Part shown: positions 16,804 to 24,970 of the stretch, piece after piece
Position numbering within the stretch: the stretch's first letter is position 1
Layout of the letters: every line of letters starts with the position of its first letter
NCBI RefSeq assembly: GCF_901538265.1
Contig: NZ_LR593886.1
Span: 6,717,738-6,781,737, forward strand
DNA from: Gemmata massiliana
GTDB lineage: Bacteria; Planctomycetota; Planctomycetia; Gemmatales; Gemmataceae
Length of the DNA: 64,000 nt
Reading direction: 5' to 3'
The notes under the pieces: model-generated
Seen by the model: only the letters and a program-made list of their open reading frames with translations
Told to the model about the DNA's origin: nothing
Databases searched by the model: none
Program-made: the position numbers and the translations under genes

Positions 16804-18651
16804 TCACTTCCCGAACAGCGGGCCGTTCGGCGTAATAAGTCGGGTGGCCTTGCCCTCAGTCGAGACGCCCAGGAACACGAAGCACATTTCGTTCGTCGTC
16901 TGCTCTCCGAACCGAACCGCTTGTGGTGGGGCACTCGGGTTGTGCGGATTGCTGGCCGAGTTGTCGTAAGTCGCGCGCACCCGCAGCACGGTCCCCTTCG
17001 GCAGCTTCATCGGCTCCTTGAGTTCGTACTGTTCCTGCCAGTTGTAGTCCCACGCCGGGATTCGCACGAGCGTCTGCTCTTTCCCGTCGGGAACGGTCGC
17101 GGTCAGTTCGATGTCCTTGCCGAGCAGGTGCATGTGCGGCGACAGGCGGTACAGCGTCACGTCCTCGGTCAGTTTCCAGGACGAATCGACTTTGAACTGC
17201 TTCTCGCCCGCCGGGATCGAGAGGAATACGCCGGTCGCCGGGATCGTGCGGAACGGCTGCGTGACGGGCGTTTTGGCGAAGTACAGACCGATCTTGGTGC
17301 GGTCCTTCTCTTCCTTCCCGGTGCGGTGGTAGTGGAACTGCACGCACAAATCCGCGCCCTTCGGGAGCTTCTGCCCGATGCCGTCGGGGAGTTTCTTCGG
17401 CAGCGAACCCGGCGCCCACCCCCCGACCATCCCGCTGCGGTCCGGCAGGAAGCCCCACCCCATACTCACCGGGTACCCCGGGCCGTGGTCCGCGTCGTCC
17501 GCTTTCGGCTTCGCTTTGGCCTGAAGTGCACGGGCTTTACCCGATGTATCGACCAGTTGAAGCGTGTGGTGAACGACGCGCGGGTTCCCCGGCTTCACCT
17601 CCATCGCGACGATGAACTTGTCTTCGGACAGGTTCGTCGGGAACACCACCACGCGGAAGTGGTCCTTACCGCTGGCCGCGATCGTCGTCTCACTCGGCGC
17701 TTCGAGAATGAGGTCCGGTTCACCGAGCGTCCACCCGTCGGTGAACTTCTGCGCCGCGGGTGCGTCCTTCGGGTCGCCTTCGAGCTTGCCCCCGGCGATC
17801 CACTTCTCGACCACCTTGACCGCCTCATCCGGGATCGCCCGCGCGCCGGTGAGGAGCGGGTTCGGGGCCGGCTTCCACGGCGGCATCCGCTTCGCGTGCA
17901 TCTCCTCGAGCGACGTGTCCGCCCACTTCGCCACCTGTTTGTAGTTCACGAGGCTGAACGGCCCCACCTGGTCCGGCCGGTGGCACGACTGACAGTAGTT
18001 CTGCATCACGGGCAGCACGTCCTTGTAGAACGTGACCGGCGCGTCGACCGCGGCCGCCCTCACCGGATCGGGAATCGGGCACCCCAGCGCCTTTGTTTCC
18101 GGCACGCTCACCGCTTTCCCCGCAAGGATTTCGTCCAGCGCGGTGACGAGATCGTGTCGCGAAACGGTGGCCTTCGGCTTCATCCGCGCCGAGTATCCGT
18201 CATCGATCCGCCCGCGGTACCGCACCACCAACTTCTCGTCCAGAATCACGACTTCAGGCGTGGTCTTGGCGCCCAGCGGGGCGGTAGCCGCATGGGTCGG
18301 GTCGCGCAGCACGGTGAACGGGATCTTGTACTCTTTCGTGTGCTTGGCGACGCGCTCGGCGGATTCGTCGGGGTCCGCGTGGATACCGACGACCGCGACG
18401 CCCTTCTCCGCAAACTTGGTAGCCACGTTTGTGAGGGCCGGGATGTAACCGTTGGACATCGGGCACTCACACGACAGGAACGCGAAGACAATCGCCTTCG
18501 CCTTCTGATCCGCGAGCCCCCACTTTTTGCCCGTGGTATCGGTGAGAGTAAAGTTTGCGACGGGCTTCGAGTCAGATTTGAGATCAGCCGGCGCTCCGAT
18601 GAGCGGTATCGCGCAGGCGAGAAGGATCGGTACAACGAGCAAGCGTTTCAC
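16804..18651 (-). CDS. Exported redoxin / cytochrome c / PHM-like copper monooxygenase fusion
   Basis: A 615-residue three-part protein. A signal peptide (MKRLLVVPILLACAIPLIG) precedes an AhpC/TSA thioredoxin-like domain (about 27-170) with FLSCECPMSNGY in place of a classical CXXC and TPEVVILDEKL. A c-type haem site follows, CQSCH (Cys220, Cys223, His224), with a downstream MPPW that may supply the axial methionine. The C-terminal third resembles copper type II ascorbate-dependent monooxygenases, with HHTLQL, QFHYH and LSPHMHLLGKD histidine clusters. Fusions of this sort occur in planctomycetes and other environmental bacteria. The periplasmic location follows from the signal and haem. The electron path and substrate are unknown. 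Confidence 0.82.
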   Translation of the reverse strand: MKRLLVVPILLACAIPLIGAPADLKSDSKPVANFTLTDTTGKKWGLADQKAKAIVFAFLSCECPMSNGYIPALTNVATKFAEKGVAVVGIHADPDESAERVAKHTKEYKIPFTVLRDPTHAATAPLGAKTTPEVVILDEKLVVRYRGRIDDGYSARMKPKATVSRHDLVTALDEILAGKAVSVPETKALGCPIPDPVRAAAVDAPVTFYKDVLPVMQNYCQSCHRPDQVGPFSLVNYKQVAKWADTSLEEMHAKRMPPWKPAPNPLLTGARAIPDEAVKVVEKWIAGGKLEGDPKDAPAAQKFTDGWTLGEPDLILEAPSETTIAASGKDHFRVVVFPTNLSEDKFIVAMEVKPGNPRVVHHTLQLVDTSGKARALQAKAKPKADDADHGPGYPVSMGWGFLPDRSGMVGGWAPGSLPKKLPDGIGQKLPKGADLCVQFHYHRTGKEEKDRTKIGLYFAKTPVTQPFRTIPATGVFLSIPAGEKQFKVDSSWKLTEDVTLYRLSPHMHLLGKDIELTATVPDGKEQTLVRIPAWDYNWQEQYELKEPMKLPKGTVLRVRATYDNSASNPHNPSAPPQAVRFGEQTTNEMCFVFLGVSTEGKATRLITPNGPLFGK

Positions 18652-18714
18652 GTTCGTTCTCCTGAATCGCGGACGAACCGCTATTGGGAGAACAACCCAC
18701 CGAGACCGGTCCGG

Positions 18715-19665
18715 TTACATCCCGCGGAACACGATTTCGCCGATTTGCTGGATCAAGAGCCGCCGGCGCTGGTTCGGTTTGGTGCGGTCGTAGACCGGCG
18801 CCCCGGGCTTGATGTGCCCCTCCGGGGTGAACGCAGCATCGCCCTTGGAAACGGTTTCGATCAGCTCAAACGTGAACGCGGTACTGCCTTCACCGAGGGC
18901 CTTTCGCCGTACCACGAGTGAACGCACGACCTTGGTCTGTTTCTCGATCACCAACTCGGCCGACGCGATGTGCAGCGGGCGCACGTCCCCGCGACGCACC
19001 GCAGTCACAGAGTAGGTATCCGTGTCGTCCGTGGGCGGTTCGGCCCAAGTGAGATCGAAGTTTGCGAGCACTTCGTCGAGCAGCGAACCGACTTCGAGTT
19101 CGTGGATCTTGACCGCGTTGCGGAGCGCGACGGGCAGTTCGCTTTCGTCGAACGCCACCGCCCCTTCGGTAGTCGGCGCGACCCACACGCGCCCCGATCC
19201 GTCGCTACCCCACGACCCGCGCCCGCCGAACCCGGGCTGGACATAGAACCGGTCGCCGCGTGTACAGAGAATGCGCGGGCTGGTGTCGAGCGCGAGGAGC
19301 GGGAACGCTTCGCGTAAGCGCGGGGGAAGCTCGATCGTTACGCGATAGCACCGCGTGTCGGCTCGAGTATAAGCGTCGCGTGCGCCCTGAACGACCTGCG
19401 CAGGCAATGCGACCACCTCGCGCGGGCCTGAGAGCGTAACGACCGCAATCAGTACCGCTGCGGCCAGCCCCACGAACCCAACCACCGACGCCACCCGCCG
19501 CCACGAGCGCCCGGCTCGCACCGGTTCCGCACCTGCCGCAAGCCGAGTCAGAAGACGATCGGCCATTTCCCGACCGTCAATCCGCGTCGCTTCCGCATCG
19601 AGTTGCGCGCGAACGAGTTCGTCGATTCCCGGTTCGGGTTCAGGAAACGAATTGGGTTGGGGCAT
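18715..19665 (-). CDS. Membrane anti-sigma-factor-like protein, partner of the ECF sigma
   Basis: A 316-residue single-pass protein. ATG 19665 (MPQPNSFPEPEPG) is chosen. An N-terminal cytoplasmic segment of about 65 residues (VRAQLDAEATRIDGREMADRL) precedes one membrane helix (about 62-83, VGFVGLAAAVLIAVV). The remaining 230 residues are outside and include a beta-rich region resembling LolA/outer-membrane-sensor domains (TDTYSVTAVRRGD, AELVIEKQTKVV). No zinc-finger HXXXCXXC motif is visible. The gene lies 162 bases downstream of the ECF sigma gene on the same strand, the usual arrangement for a cognate anti-sigma factor. The function is inferred from topology and position. Confidence 0.6.
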   Translation of the reverse strand: MPQPNSFPEPEPGIDELVRAQLDAEATRIDGREMADRLLTRLAAGAEPVRAGRSWRRVASVVGFVGLAAAVLIAVVTLSGPREVVALPAQVVQGARDAYTRADTRCYRVTIELPPRLREAFPLLALDTSPRILCTRGDRFYVQPGFGGRGSWGSDGSGRVWVAPTTEGAVAFDESELPVALRNAVKIHELEVGSLLDEVLANFDLTWAEPPTDDTDTYSVTAVRRGDVRPLHIASAELVIEKQTKVVRSLVVRRKALGEGSTAFTFELIETVSKGDAAFTPEGHIKPGAPVYDRTKPNQRRRLLIQQIGEIVFRGM

Positions 19666-19827
19666 TACGGGTTCTCGCACACCAAGCCCGCGAAGGAATC
19701 GCGGACTGACTGCACTCAGCCGGTAAGGTAGATACAAGGTTTAAAGCCAAACGAAAGCAATAAGTGGGGCATTCCCCGCATTTGCTGGTCGTCGGCAATA
19801 GGGAACAACCCACCACACGCGATGCGG

Positions 19828-20409
19828 TTACACCTTTTCGTCGAAATCCGCAACACTGCGCAACGATTCCAGTTCGCGGGCGAGCGCCTGGCGCCCGCGG
19901 TGAACGAGCACACCGGCGTTAGTCGCGGACACCCCCAGTGCGTCGCCGATCTCCTCTTTCGACATCCCGAGCGCCCGCAACTCGATCGCGGCCCGTTGCA
20001 GCGGCGAAAGCACTTGCAGCGCGTCTCGAATCGCCTGTTCGAGTTCGCGGTGCTGGAGAATTTGTTCGGGCCGGAGCGCGACCGGATCGGCAATGGGAAC
20101 CGGCTCCCCGTCAGCTTGGGGAGCAGAATTGAGGCTGAGGAGAGCTTTTTCGCGCGTCGCCTGGTTGATGCACAGATTTGAGATCGCTTTGAAGAGGATC
20201 TTCACGCCATCCCGTTCGAGGTCATAAGCATCCGCCCGGCGGAGTAACCGGTAGAAACACTCTTGAACCACGTCATCGGCCCGCGACTCGTCGTGTACGA
20301 GGGACCGGGCGTAGGCGACCGCACGCGGACCAACCGCGGCGACCCACGCTCCGAAGCGCTGTCGTTGTTCGTTCGTCAACATCGCAGTCGTTCCCGGGTC
20401 CGCCCACAT
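19828..20409 (-). CDS. ECF-type RNA polymerase sigma factor
   Basis: About 193 residues from ATG 20409 (MWADPGTTAM); ATG 20382 (MLTNEQRQRF) is an equally plausible start. Region 2 is AYARSLVHDESRADDVVQECFYRLLRRA, containing the core-binding DDVVQECF helix. Region 4 (about 140-180) is LSPLQRAAIELRALGMSKEEIGDALGVS followed by the recognition helix. This two-domain layout defines group 4 sigma factors, which switch on stress or envelope genes when their anti-sigma partner releases them. The transmembrane gene immediately downstream is the candidate partner. The divergent succinate dehydrogenase operon starts 163 bases upstream, but regulation of it is not shown. Confidence 0.9.
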   Translation of the reverse strand: MWADPGTTAMLTNEQRQRFGAWVAAVGPRAVAYARSLVHDESRADDVVQECFYRLLRRADAYDLERDGVKILFKAISNLCINQATREKALLSLNSAPQADGEPVPIADPVALRPEQILQHRELEQAIRDALQVLSPLQRAAIELRALGMSKEEIGDALGVSATNAGVLVHRGRQALARELESLRSVADFDEKV

Positions 20410-20571
20410 CCTATCAACCGCGTCCAACAAAACAGGTTCCGGACACAAAAGGCATTCAATCTCAGGCCGACACAGCTCGACCGTTTCCCTCCGTAAAAAC
20501 TTGCACCCGTTCGACTGTACGCATATCATCGAATTTCACAGTTCAGGATTCTCTCTCACCCTGAGCGTGGC

Positions 20572-21375
20572 ATGGCGAGTACCCCCCTCCCGGTTCTCCG
20601 GCAGCGGTCGTTCGGCGAAACGGCGCGGCGCGACCGCTGGTGGCTCCAGCCGTTGCTCGTGTTCATCGGGCTCGGCACGTTCCTCGTCTACGCGAACTGG
20701 GCTGCGTTCCAAGGCGCGCACTACACCTACGGCCCGTACCTCTCGCCGTTCTACTCGCCGGAACTGTTCGGCAACTCACCCCATGCGTGGTTCGGCCCCC
20801 AACCGGCGTGGTGGCCGAACTGGTTACCATTCTCACCCGCGCTCATCATTCTCTGGGCGCCCGCCGGGTTCCGGCTCACCTGTTACTACTACCGCGGCGC
20901 GTATTACAAGGCGTTCTGGGCCGACCCGCCCAATTGCGCCGTTGGCGAACCGCGGAAGCACTACATCGGTGAGAGTAACTGGCCGCTCCGAATCCAGAAC
21001 GTCCATCGCTACTTCCTCTATTTCGCGATCCTGTTCCTTTTCATGCTCGCATACGACGCGATCTCCGCGTTCTGGTTCAAGGACGAGAACGGCAAAGGTA
21101 GCTTCGGCATCGGGGTCGGCTCGCTCGTACTCACCACAAACGTGATTCTGCTCACCTGTTACACGCTCGGGTGCCACTCGCTGCGCCATCTCGTCGGCGG
21201 CCGGCGCGACTGCATCTCGACGTCACCGCTGTGCCACAAGGCTTACAAGGGGTGCAGCGCGCTGAACAAGCGGCACATGCTCTGGGCGTGGGTGAGCCTC
21301 GTAGGGGTGATGTTCAGCGATGTCTACGTGCGGCTCTGCTCGATGGGCGTGTGGACGGACGTCCGCATTCTTTGA
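20572..21375 (+). CDS. Succinate dehydrogenase/fumarate reductase membrane anchor (SdhC-like)
   Basis: A 267-residue polytopic protein with about five hydrophobic helices (LLVFIGLGTFLVYANW, FSPALIILWAPAGFRLTCYYY, FLYFAILFLFMLAYDAI, LVLTTNVILLTCYTLGCHSL, LWAWVSLVGVMFSDVYVR). Histidines at or near helices (NVHRYFLYF, GCHSLRHLVGG, NKRHMLWAW) are candidate haem b ligands. It is placed first in an operon with the flavoprotein and iron-sulfur genes, so it is the membrane anchor/quinone-binding subunit. The sequence is far from the short SdhC/SdhD pair and resembles single-polypeptide anchors seen in planctomycetes. The call leans on genomic context more than on motifs. Confidence 0.72.
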   Translation: MASTPLPVLRQRSFGETARRDRWWLQPLLVFIGLGTFLVYANWAAFQGAHYTYGPYLSPFYSPELFGNSPHAWFGPQPAWWPNWLPFSPALIILWAPAGFRLTCYYYRGAYYKAFWADPPNCAVGEPRKHYIGESNWPLRIQNVHRYFLYFAILFLFMLAYDAISAFWFKDENGKGSFGIGVGSLVLTTNVILLTCYTLGCHSLRHLVGGRRDCISTSPLCHKAYKGCSALNKRHMLWAWVSLVGVMFSDVYVRLCSMGVWTDVRIL

Positions 21376-21435
21376 TCCACGCGCTACGGGTCGGTACGGA
21401 CTTGTGTTTCAACCACTCGGCCGGAGTCCGGATTC

Positions 21436-23301
21436 ATGTCTGTCGAGTTCCAGACTCACGAACACGACGTGGTCGTCATCGGGGCCGGGGGCGCGGGGCT
21501 CCGGGCCGCGATCGAGGCGAGCGCGGCCGGCGTGTCGGTCGGGTTGGTGTGCAAATCACTGCTCGGCAAAGCTCACACCGTGATGGCCGAGGGCGGGATT
21601 GCAGCGGCGCTCGCGAACGTCGATAACCGCGACAACTGGAAGGTCCACTTCGCCGACACGATGCGCGGCGGGCAGTACGTCAACAACTGGCGCATGGCCG
21701 AACTTCACGCGCGCGAGGCCCCGGACCGCGTGCGCGAACTCGAAAAGTGGGGCGCGGTGTTCGACCGCACGCCCGACGGCAAAATTCTGCAACGGAACTT
21801 CGGCGGGCACAAGTACCCGCGCCTCGCGCACGTCGGCGACCGCACCGGGCTCGAACTCATCCGCACGCTCCAGGACCACGGCATCCACCGGGGCATCTCG
21901 GTGTACATGGAGCGCACCGTCATTCGGCTCCTGAAGGACGGCGACCGGGTCGCGGGCGCGCTGGCCTACGACCGTGAGCGCGGGCGATGGACCGTGTTCC
22001 GCGCGAAAGCCATCGTGCTCGCGACCGGCGGCATCGGGAAGGCGTACAAGATCACGTCGAACTCGTGGGAGTACACCGGCGACGGGCACACGCTCGCCTA
22101 CGACGCGGGCGCGGAACTCATCGACATGGAGTTCGTGCAGTTCCACCCGACGGGAATGGTGTGGCCGCCGAGCGTGCGCGGCATCCTGGTCACCGAGGGC
22201 GTGCGCGGCGAGGGCGGGGTACTGCGGAACAATACGGGCAACCGGTTCATGTTCGGCGACATCCCGGACAATTACCGCCCCCAAACCGCGAAGGACGAAG
22301 AAGAAGGCTTCCGCTACGTGCTCGGCGACAAGGAGGCCAACCGCCCGCCGGAACTACTCACGCGCGATCACGTGGCGCGGTGCATCGTGCGTGAGGTGCG
22401 TGAGGGGCGCGGGAGCCCGCACGGGGGCGTGTTCCTCGAGTTGCAAACGTTCGCCGAGTGGTACGGCAAGCGCGCGAAGAAGTTCGACGCGGCCGAGCAC
22501 TGGAAGAAGAAATTGCCGAGCATGTACCACCAGTTCAAGGAACTCGGCGGCTTGGACATCACGAAGGAGCCGATGGAAGTCGGGCCGACGACGCACTACA
22601 TGATGGGCGGCGTCCGCGTCGACGCGGACACGCAGATGTCGCGCGTCCCCGGGCTGTTCGCGTGCGGCGAGTGCGCGGCCGGCATCAACGGCGCGAACCG
22701 CCTGGGCGGGAACTCGCTTTCCGACTTACTCGTGCTCGGCAAGCGCGCGGGGGAATTCGCGGCGAAATACGCTCGCGAGCAAAGTTCCGCGGGAGCCGTT
22801 CCCACCGATCAGGTCGATGCGGCTGCGAAATGGGCACTGGAGCCATTCGATCGTGATGTATCGGAGAACCCGTTCAAGGTTCAGCAGGACTTACAGGACA
22901 TGATGCAAGACCTCGTCGGGATCGTGCGGAAGGAAGACGAGATGCTGCGCGCCCTCGACGGGCTGGAAAAGCTCCGCGCCCGCGCCGCGAAGGTCCAGGT
23001 CACGGGGAACCGCGAGTACAACCCCGGCTGGCACACCGCGATGGACCTTCACAACCTCTTGACCGTTTCCGAAGCCGTGACGCGCGCCGCAATCCTACGC
23101 AAAGAGAGCCGCGGGGCACAGTTCCGCGACGATTATCCGAAGAAGGATAACGCGAAATTCGGGAAGGTGAACAGCATCATCGCAAAAGGTACCGACGGCA
23201 CGATGCAGATCCGCCTGGAACAGATTCCGCCCATGCCCGACGAGCTGAAAGACGCCATCCGCGCGGAAGCGAACGGTGTGCTTCCGGACGAGCTGAAATG
23301 A
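21436..23301 (+). CDS. sdhA: Succinate dehydrogenase/fumarate reductase flavoprotein subunit
   Basis: A 621-residue FAD enzyme that interconverts succinate and fumarate in the TCA cycle. It has the dinucleotide-binding VVVIGAGGAGLRAAIEA (about 12-28), the covalent FAD-histidine region KAHTVMAEGGIAA (His47), the active-site segment FVQFHPTGM, HYMMGGVRVD, and the C-terminal FAD motif GANRLGGNSLSDLLV. The C-terminal helical domain with YNPGWHTAMDLHNLL completes the family. Length and motifs are normal. The gene starts 60 bases after the anchor gene and is followed within 58 bases by the iron-sulfur subunit. The assignment to SdhA rather than FrdA is by convention; direction in the cell depends on the quinone. 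Confidence 0.95.
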   Translation: MSVEFQTHEHDVVVIGAGGAGLRAAIEASAAGVSVGLVCKSLLGKAHTVMAEGGIAAALANVDNRDNWKVHFADTMRGGQYVNNWRMAELHAREAPDRVRELEKWGAVFDRTPDGKILQRNFGGHKYPRLAHVGDRTGLELIRTLQDHGIHRGISVYMERTVIRLLKDGDRVAGALAYDRERGRWTVFRAKAIVLATGGIGKAYKITSNSWEYTGDGHTLAYDAGAELIDMEFVQFHPTGMVWPPSVRGILVTEGVRGEGGVLRNNTGNRFMFGDIPDNYRPQTAKDEEEGFRYVLGDKEANRPPELLTRDHVARCIVREVREGRGSPHGGVFLELQTFAEWYGKRAKKFDAAEHWKKKLPSMYHQFKELGGLDITKEPMEVGPTTHYMMGGVRVDADTQMSRVPGLFACGECAAGINGANRLGGNSLSDLLVLGKRAGEFAAKYAREQSSAGAVPTDQVDAAAKWALEPFDRDVSENPFKVQQDLQDMMQDLVGIVRKEDEMLRALDGLEKLRARAAKVQVTGNREYNPGWHTAMDLHNLLTVSEAVTRAAILRKESRGAQFRDDYPKKDNAKFGKVNSIIAKGTDGTMQIRLEQIPPMPDELKDAIRAEANGVLPDELK

Positions 23302-23359
23302 ACAGAACGTAGGGTTCGCGGGTTCCAGCCTTGTGATCCCTAATGTGGGAGCGCTCCTA

Positions 23360-24133
23360 ATGTCCACCACGTTCCGCATCTGGCGCGGGGACGCCACGAA
23401 GGGCGAGTTCCGCGACTACACCGCCGAAGCGGGCGAAGGGATGGTCGTTCTCGATGCCGTCCACCAGATCCAGGCCACGCAAGCGCCCGACCTCGCGTGC
23501 CGGTGGAACTGCAAAGCGGGTAAGTGCGGGTCGTGCTCCGCCGAGATCAACGGCGCGCCCAAGCTCATGTGCATGACGCGCCTCGACGACCTGCCGCCGG
23601 ACGAGATCGTCATCGTCGAGCCGATGCAGGCGTTCCCGCTGGTGAAAGACTTGGTCACGGACGTGTCGTGGAACTACGAGGTGAAGAAGCGCATCAAGCC
23701 GTTCCGCCCGCGGAAACCCGACAACCCCGACGGCACCTGGAAAATGGCCCAGGAAGACGCCGATCGCGTGCAGGAGTTCCGCAAGTGCATCGAGTGTTTT
23801 CTCTGCCAGGACGTGTGCCACGTGCTGCGTGACCACCACAAACACGCCGAGTTCATCGGCCCGCGGTTCCTCGTGTACTCGGCCGCGCTGGAGATGAACC
23901 CGCTCGACACCCACAACCGCATCCCCGACCTGAAAGGCACACAGGGCATCGGCTACTGCAACATCACGAAGTGCTGCACGAAGGTCTGCCCCGAACACAT
24001 CACCATCACGGACAACGCGATCATCCCGTTGAAGGAGCGCGTCGTGGACGAGTTCTACGACCCGGTGATGAAGCTGATCCAGTTGGTGTTCCGGCCCCGG
24101 AAGAAGGAGGATCTGGGCGGAACGGCGGATTGA
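23360..24133 (+). CDS. sdhB: Succinate dehydrogenase/fumarate reductase iron-sulfur subunit
   Basis: A 257-residue protein carrying electrons from the flavoprotein to the anchor. The N-terminal plant-ferredoxin fold binds [2Fe-2S] through CKAGKCGSC plus a fourth cysteine 11 residues later (KLMC). The C-terminal half has CIECFLCQDVC for the [4Fe-4S] cluster and a CNITKCCTKVCPEHI segment that supplies the [3Fe-4S] ligands and the last 4Fe cysteine. ATG 23360 is chosen because the protein then begins directly with the ferredoxin strand (MSTTFRIWRG). It ends the three-gene operon; a small TPR-like gene follows 48 bases later and may be cotranscribed. Confidence 0.94.
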   Translation: MSTTFRIWRGDATKGEFRDYTAEAGEGMVVLDAVHQIQATQAPDLACRWNCKAGKCGSCSAEINGAPKLMCMTRLDDLPPDEIVIVEPMQAFPLVKDLVTDVSWNYEVKKRIKPFRPRKPDNPDGTWKMAQEDADRVQEFRKCIECFLCQDVCHVLRDHHKHAEFIGPRFLVYSAALEMNPLDTHNRIPDLKGTQGIGYCNITKCCTKVCPEHITITDNAIIPLKERVVDEFYDPVMKLIQLVFRPRKKEDLGGTAD

Positions 24134-24181
24134 GGCACGAACCGTGTTTCGTATCGACGCGACCGCGTCGGGGAGGGCGCC

Positions 24182-24688
24182 ATGAATTTGGAACTCAAGA
24201 TCTTGCGTCGGGACGCGATCCCGGCCGCACTCGAAAAGGCGCACCGCTACCGGCTCCTCAATGAACCGGAGCAGGCCGAGAGCATCTGCGAGGACGTGCT
24301 GAGCATCGACCCGGACAACCAGGCCGCGCTCGCCTCGCTGATCCTCGCACTCACGGACCGTTTCGGTAGCTCGCGGCCGGTGCCGCCGCGGTACGTCCGC
24401 GAATTGTTGCCGCGGCTGACTGGCGACTACGAGCGGGCGTACTTCGCGGGAATCATTGCCGAGCGCGAGGGGATCGCGTGGCTGCGGTCGGGGCAACCGC
24501 GGTCCGGCGAGGCCGCGTTCGTGTGCTTCCACGACGCGATGAACCACTTTGAAACGGCCGAGGCACTCAGCCCGCCGGCCAACGACGATGCGCTCCTTCG
24601 GTGGAACAGTTGCGCCCGAATGATTATGAAGCACCCCGACGTCTACCCGACCGATGTACTCGCGACCGAGGTCTACGTCGGCGACTGA
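24182..24688 (+). CDS. Small TPR-like protein of unknown function
   Basis: A 168-residue soluble protein. The first 55 residues form a TPR-type helix pair (AIPAALEKAHRYRLLNEPEQAESICEDVLSIDPDNQAAL), and further helices follow (FVCFHDAMNHFETAEALS). There is no signal peptide or membrane helix. A GGGGAGGG purine run just upstream supports the start. Planctomycete proteins of this type occur beside metabolic operons, but no function is known to me. It follows sdhB closely and may be cotranscribed. Confidence 0.7.
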   Translation: MNLELKILRRDAIPAALEKAHRYRLLNEPEQAESICEDVLSIDPDNQAALASLILALTDRFGSSRPVPPRYVRELLPRLTGDYERAYFAGIIAEREGIAWLRSGQPRSGEAAFVCFHDAMNHFETAEALSPPANDDALLRWNSCARMIMKHPDVYPTDVLATEVYVGD

Positions 24689-24970
24689 TCCGGGTACCCG
24701 CTCGGGACCACCGCAGAAAGGCCGTCCATCAACCGGGCCAAAATTATCTTCGGCCCGGCAGAGTATTTTCGTAACCCGCGGTACGTCCGTCACATCGAAC
24801 ACGGGCGTCGATATTTCGCGCTCGCCCCTCCCAGGTGATCTCGGGAACAGCGAGTTGCTTCCTTTCGCGATTCGGCCGGGGCGCCGCGGCCCCGGAAACC
24901 GCGGCGGGGCTTTTGACGTAATCATCTCTACAATCACACGACTGGCAGAAACGAACTCGGAGCTTGCGAG

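Noticed and set aside
16921-18921. 666-codon plus-strand open frame
   Set aside because: Antisense to the redoxin/cytochrome gene; composition is Arg/Val/His-rich without motifs.
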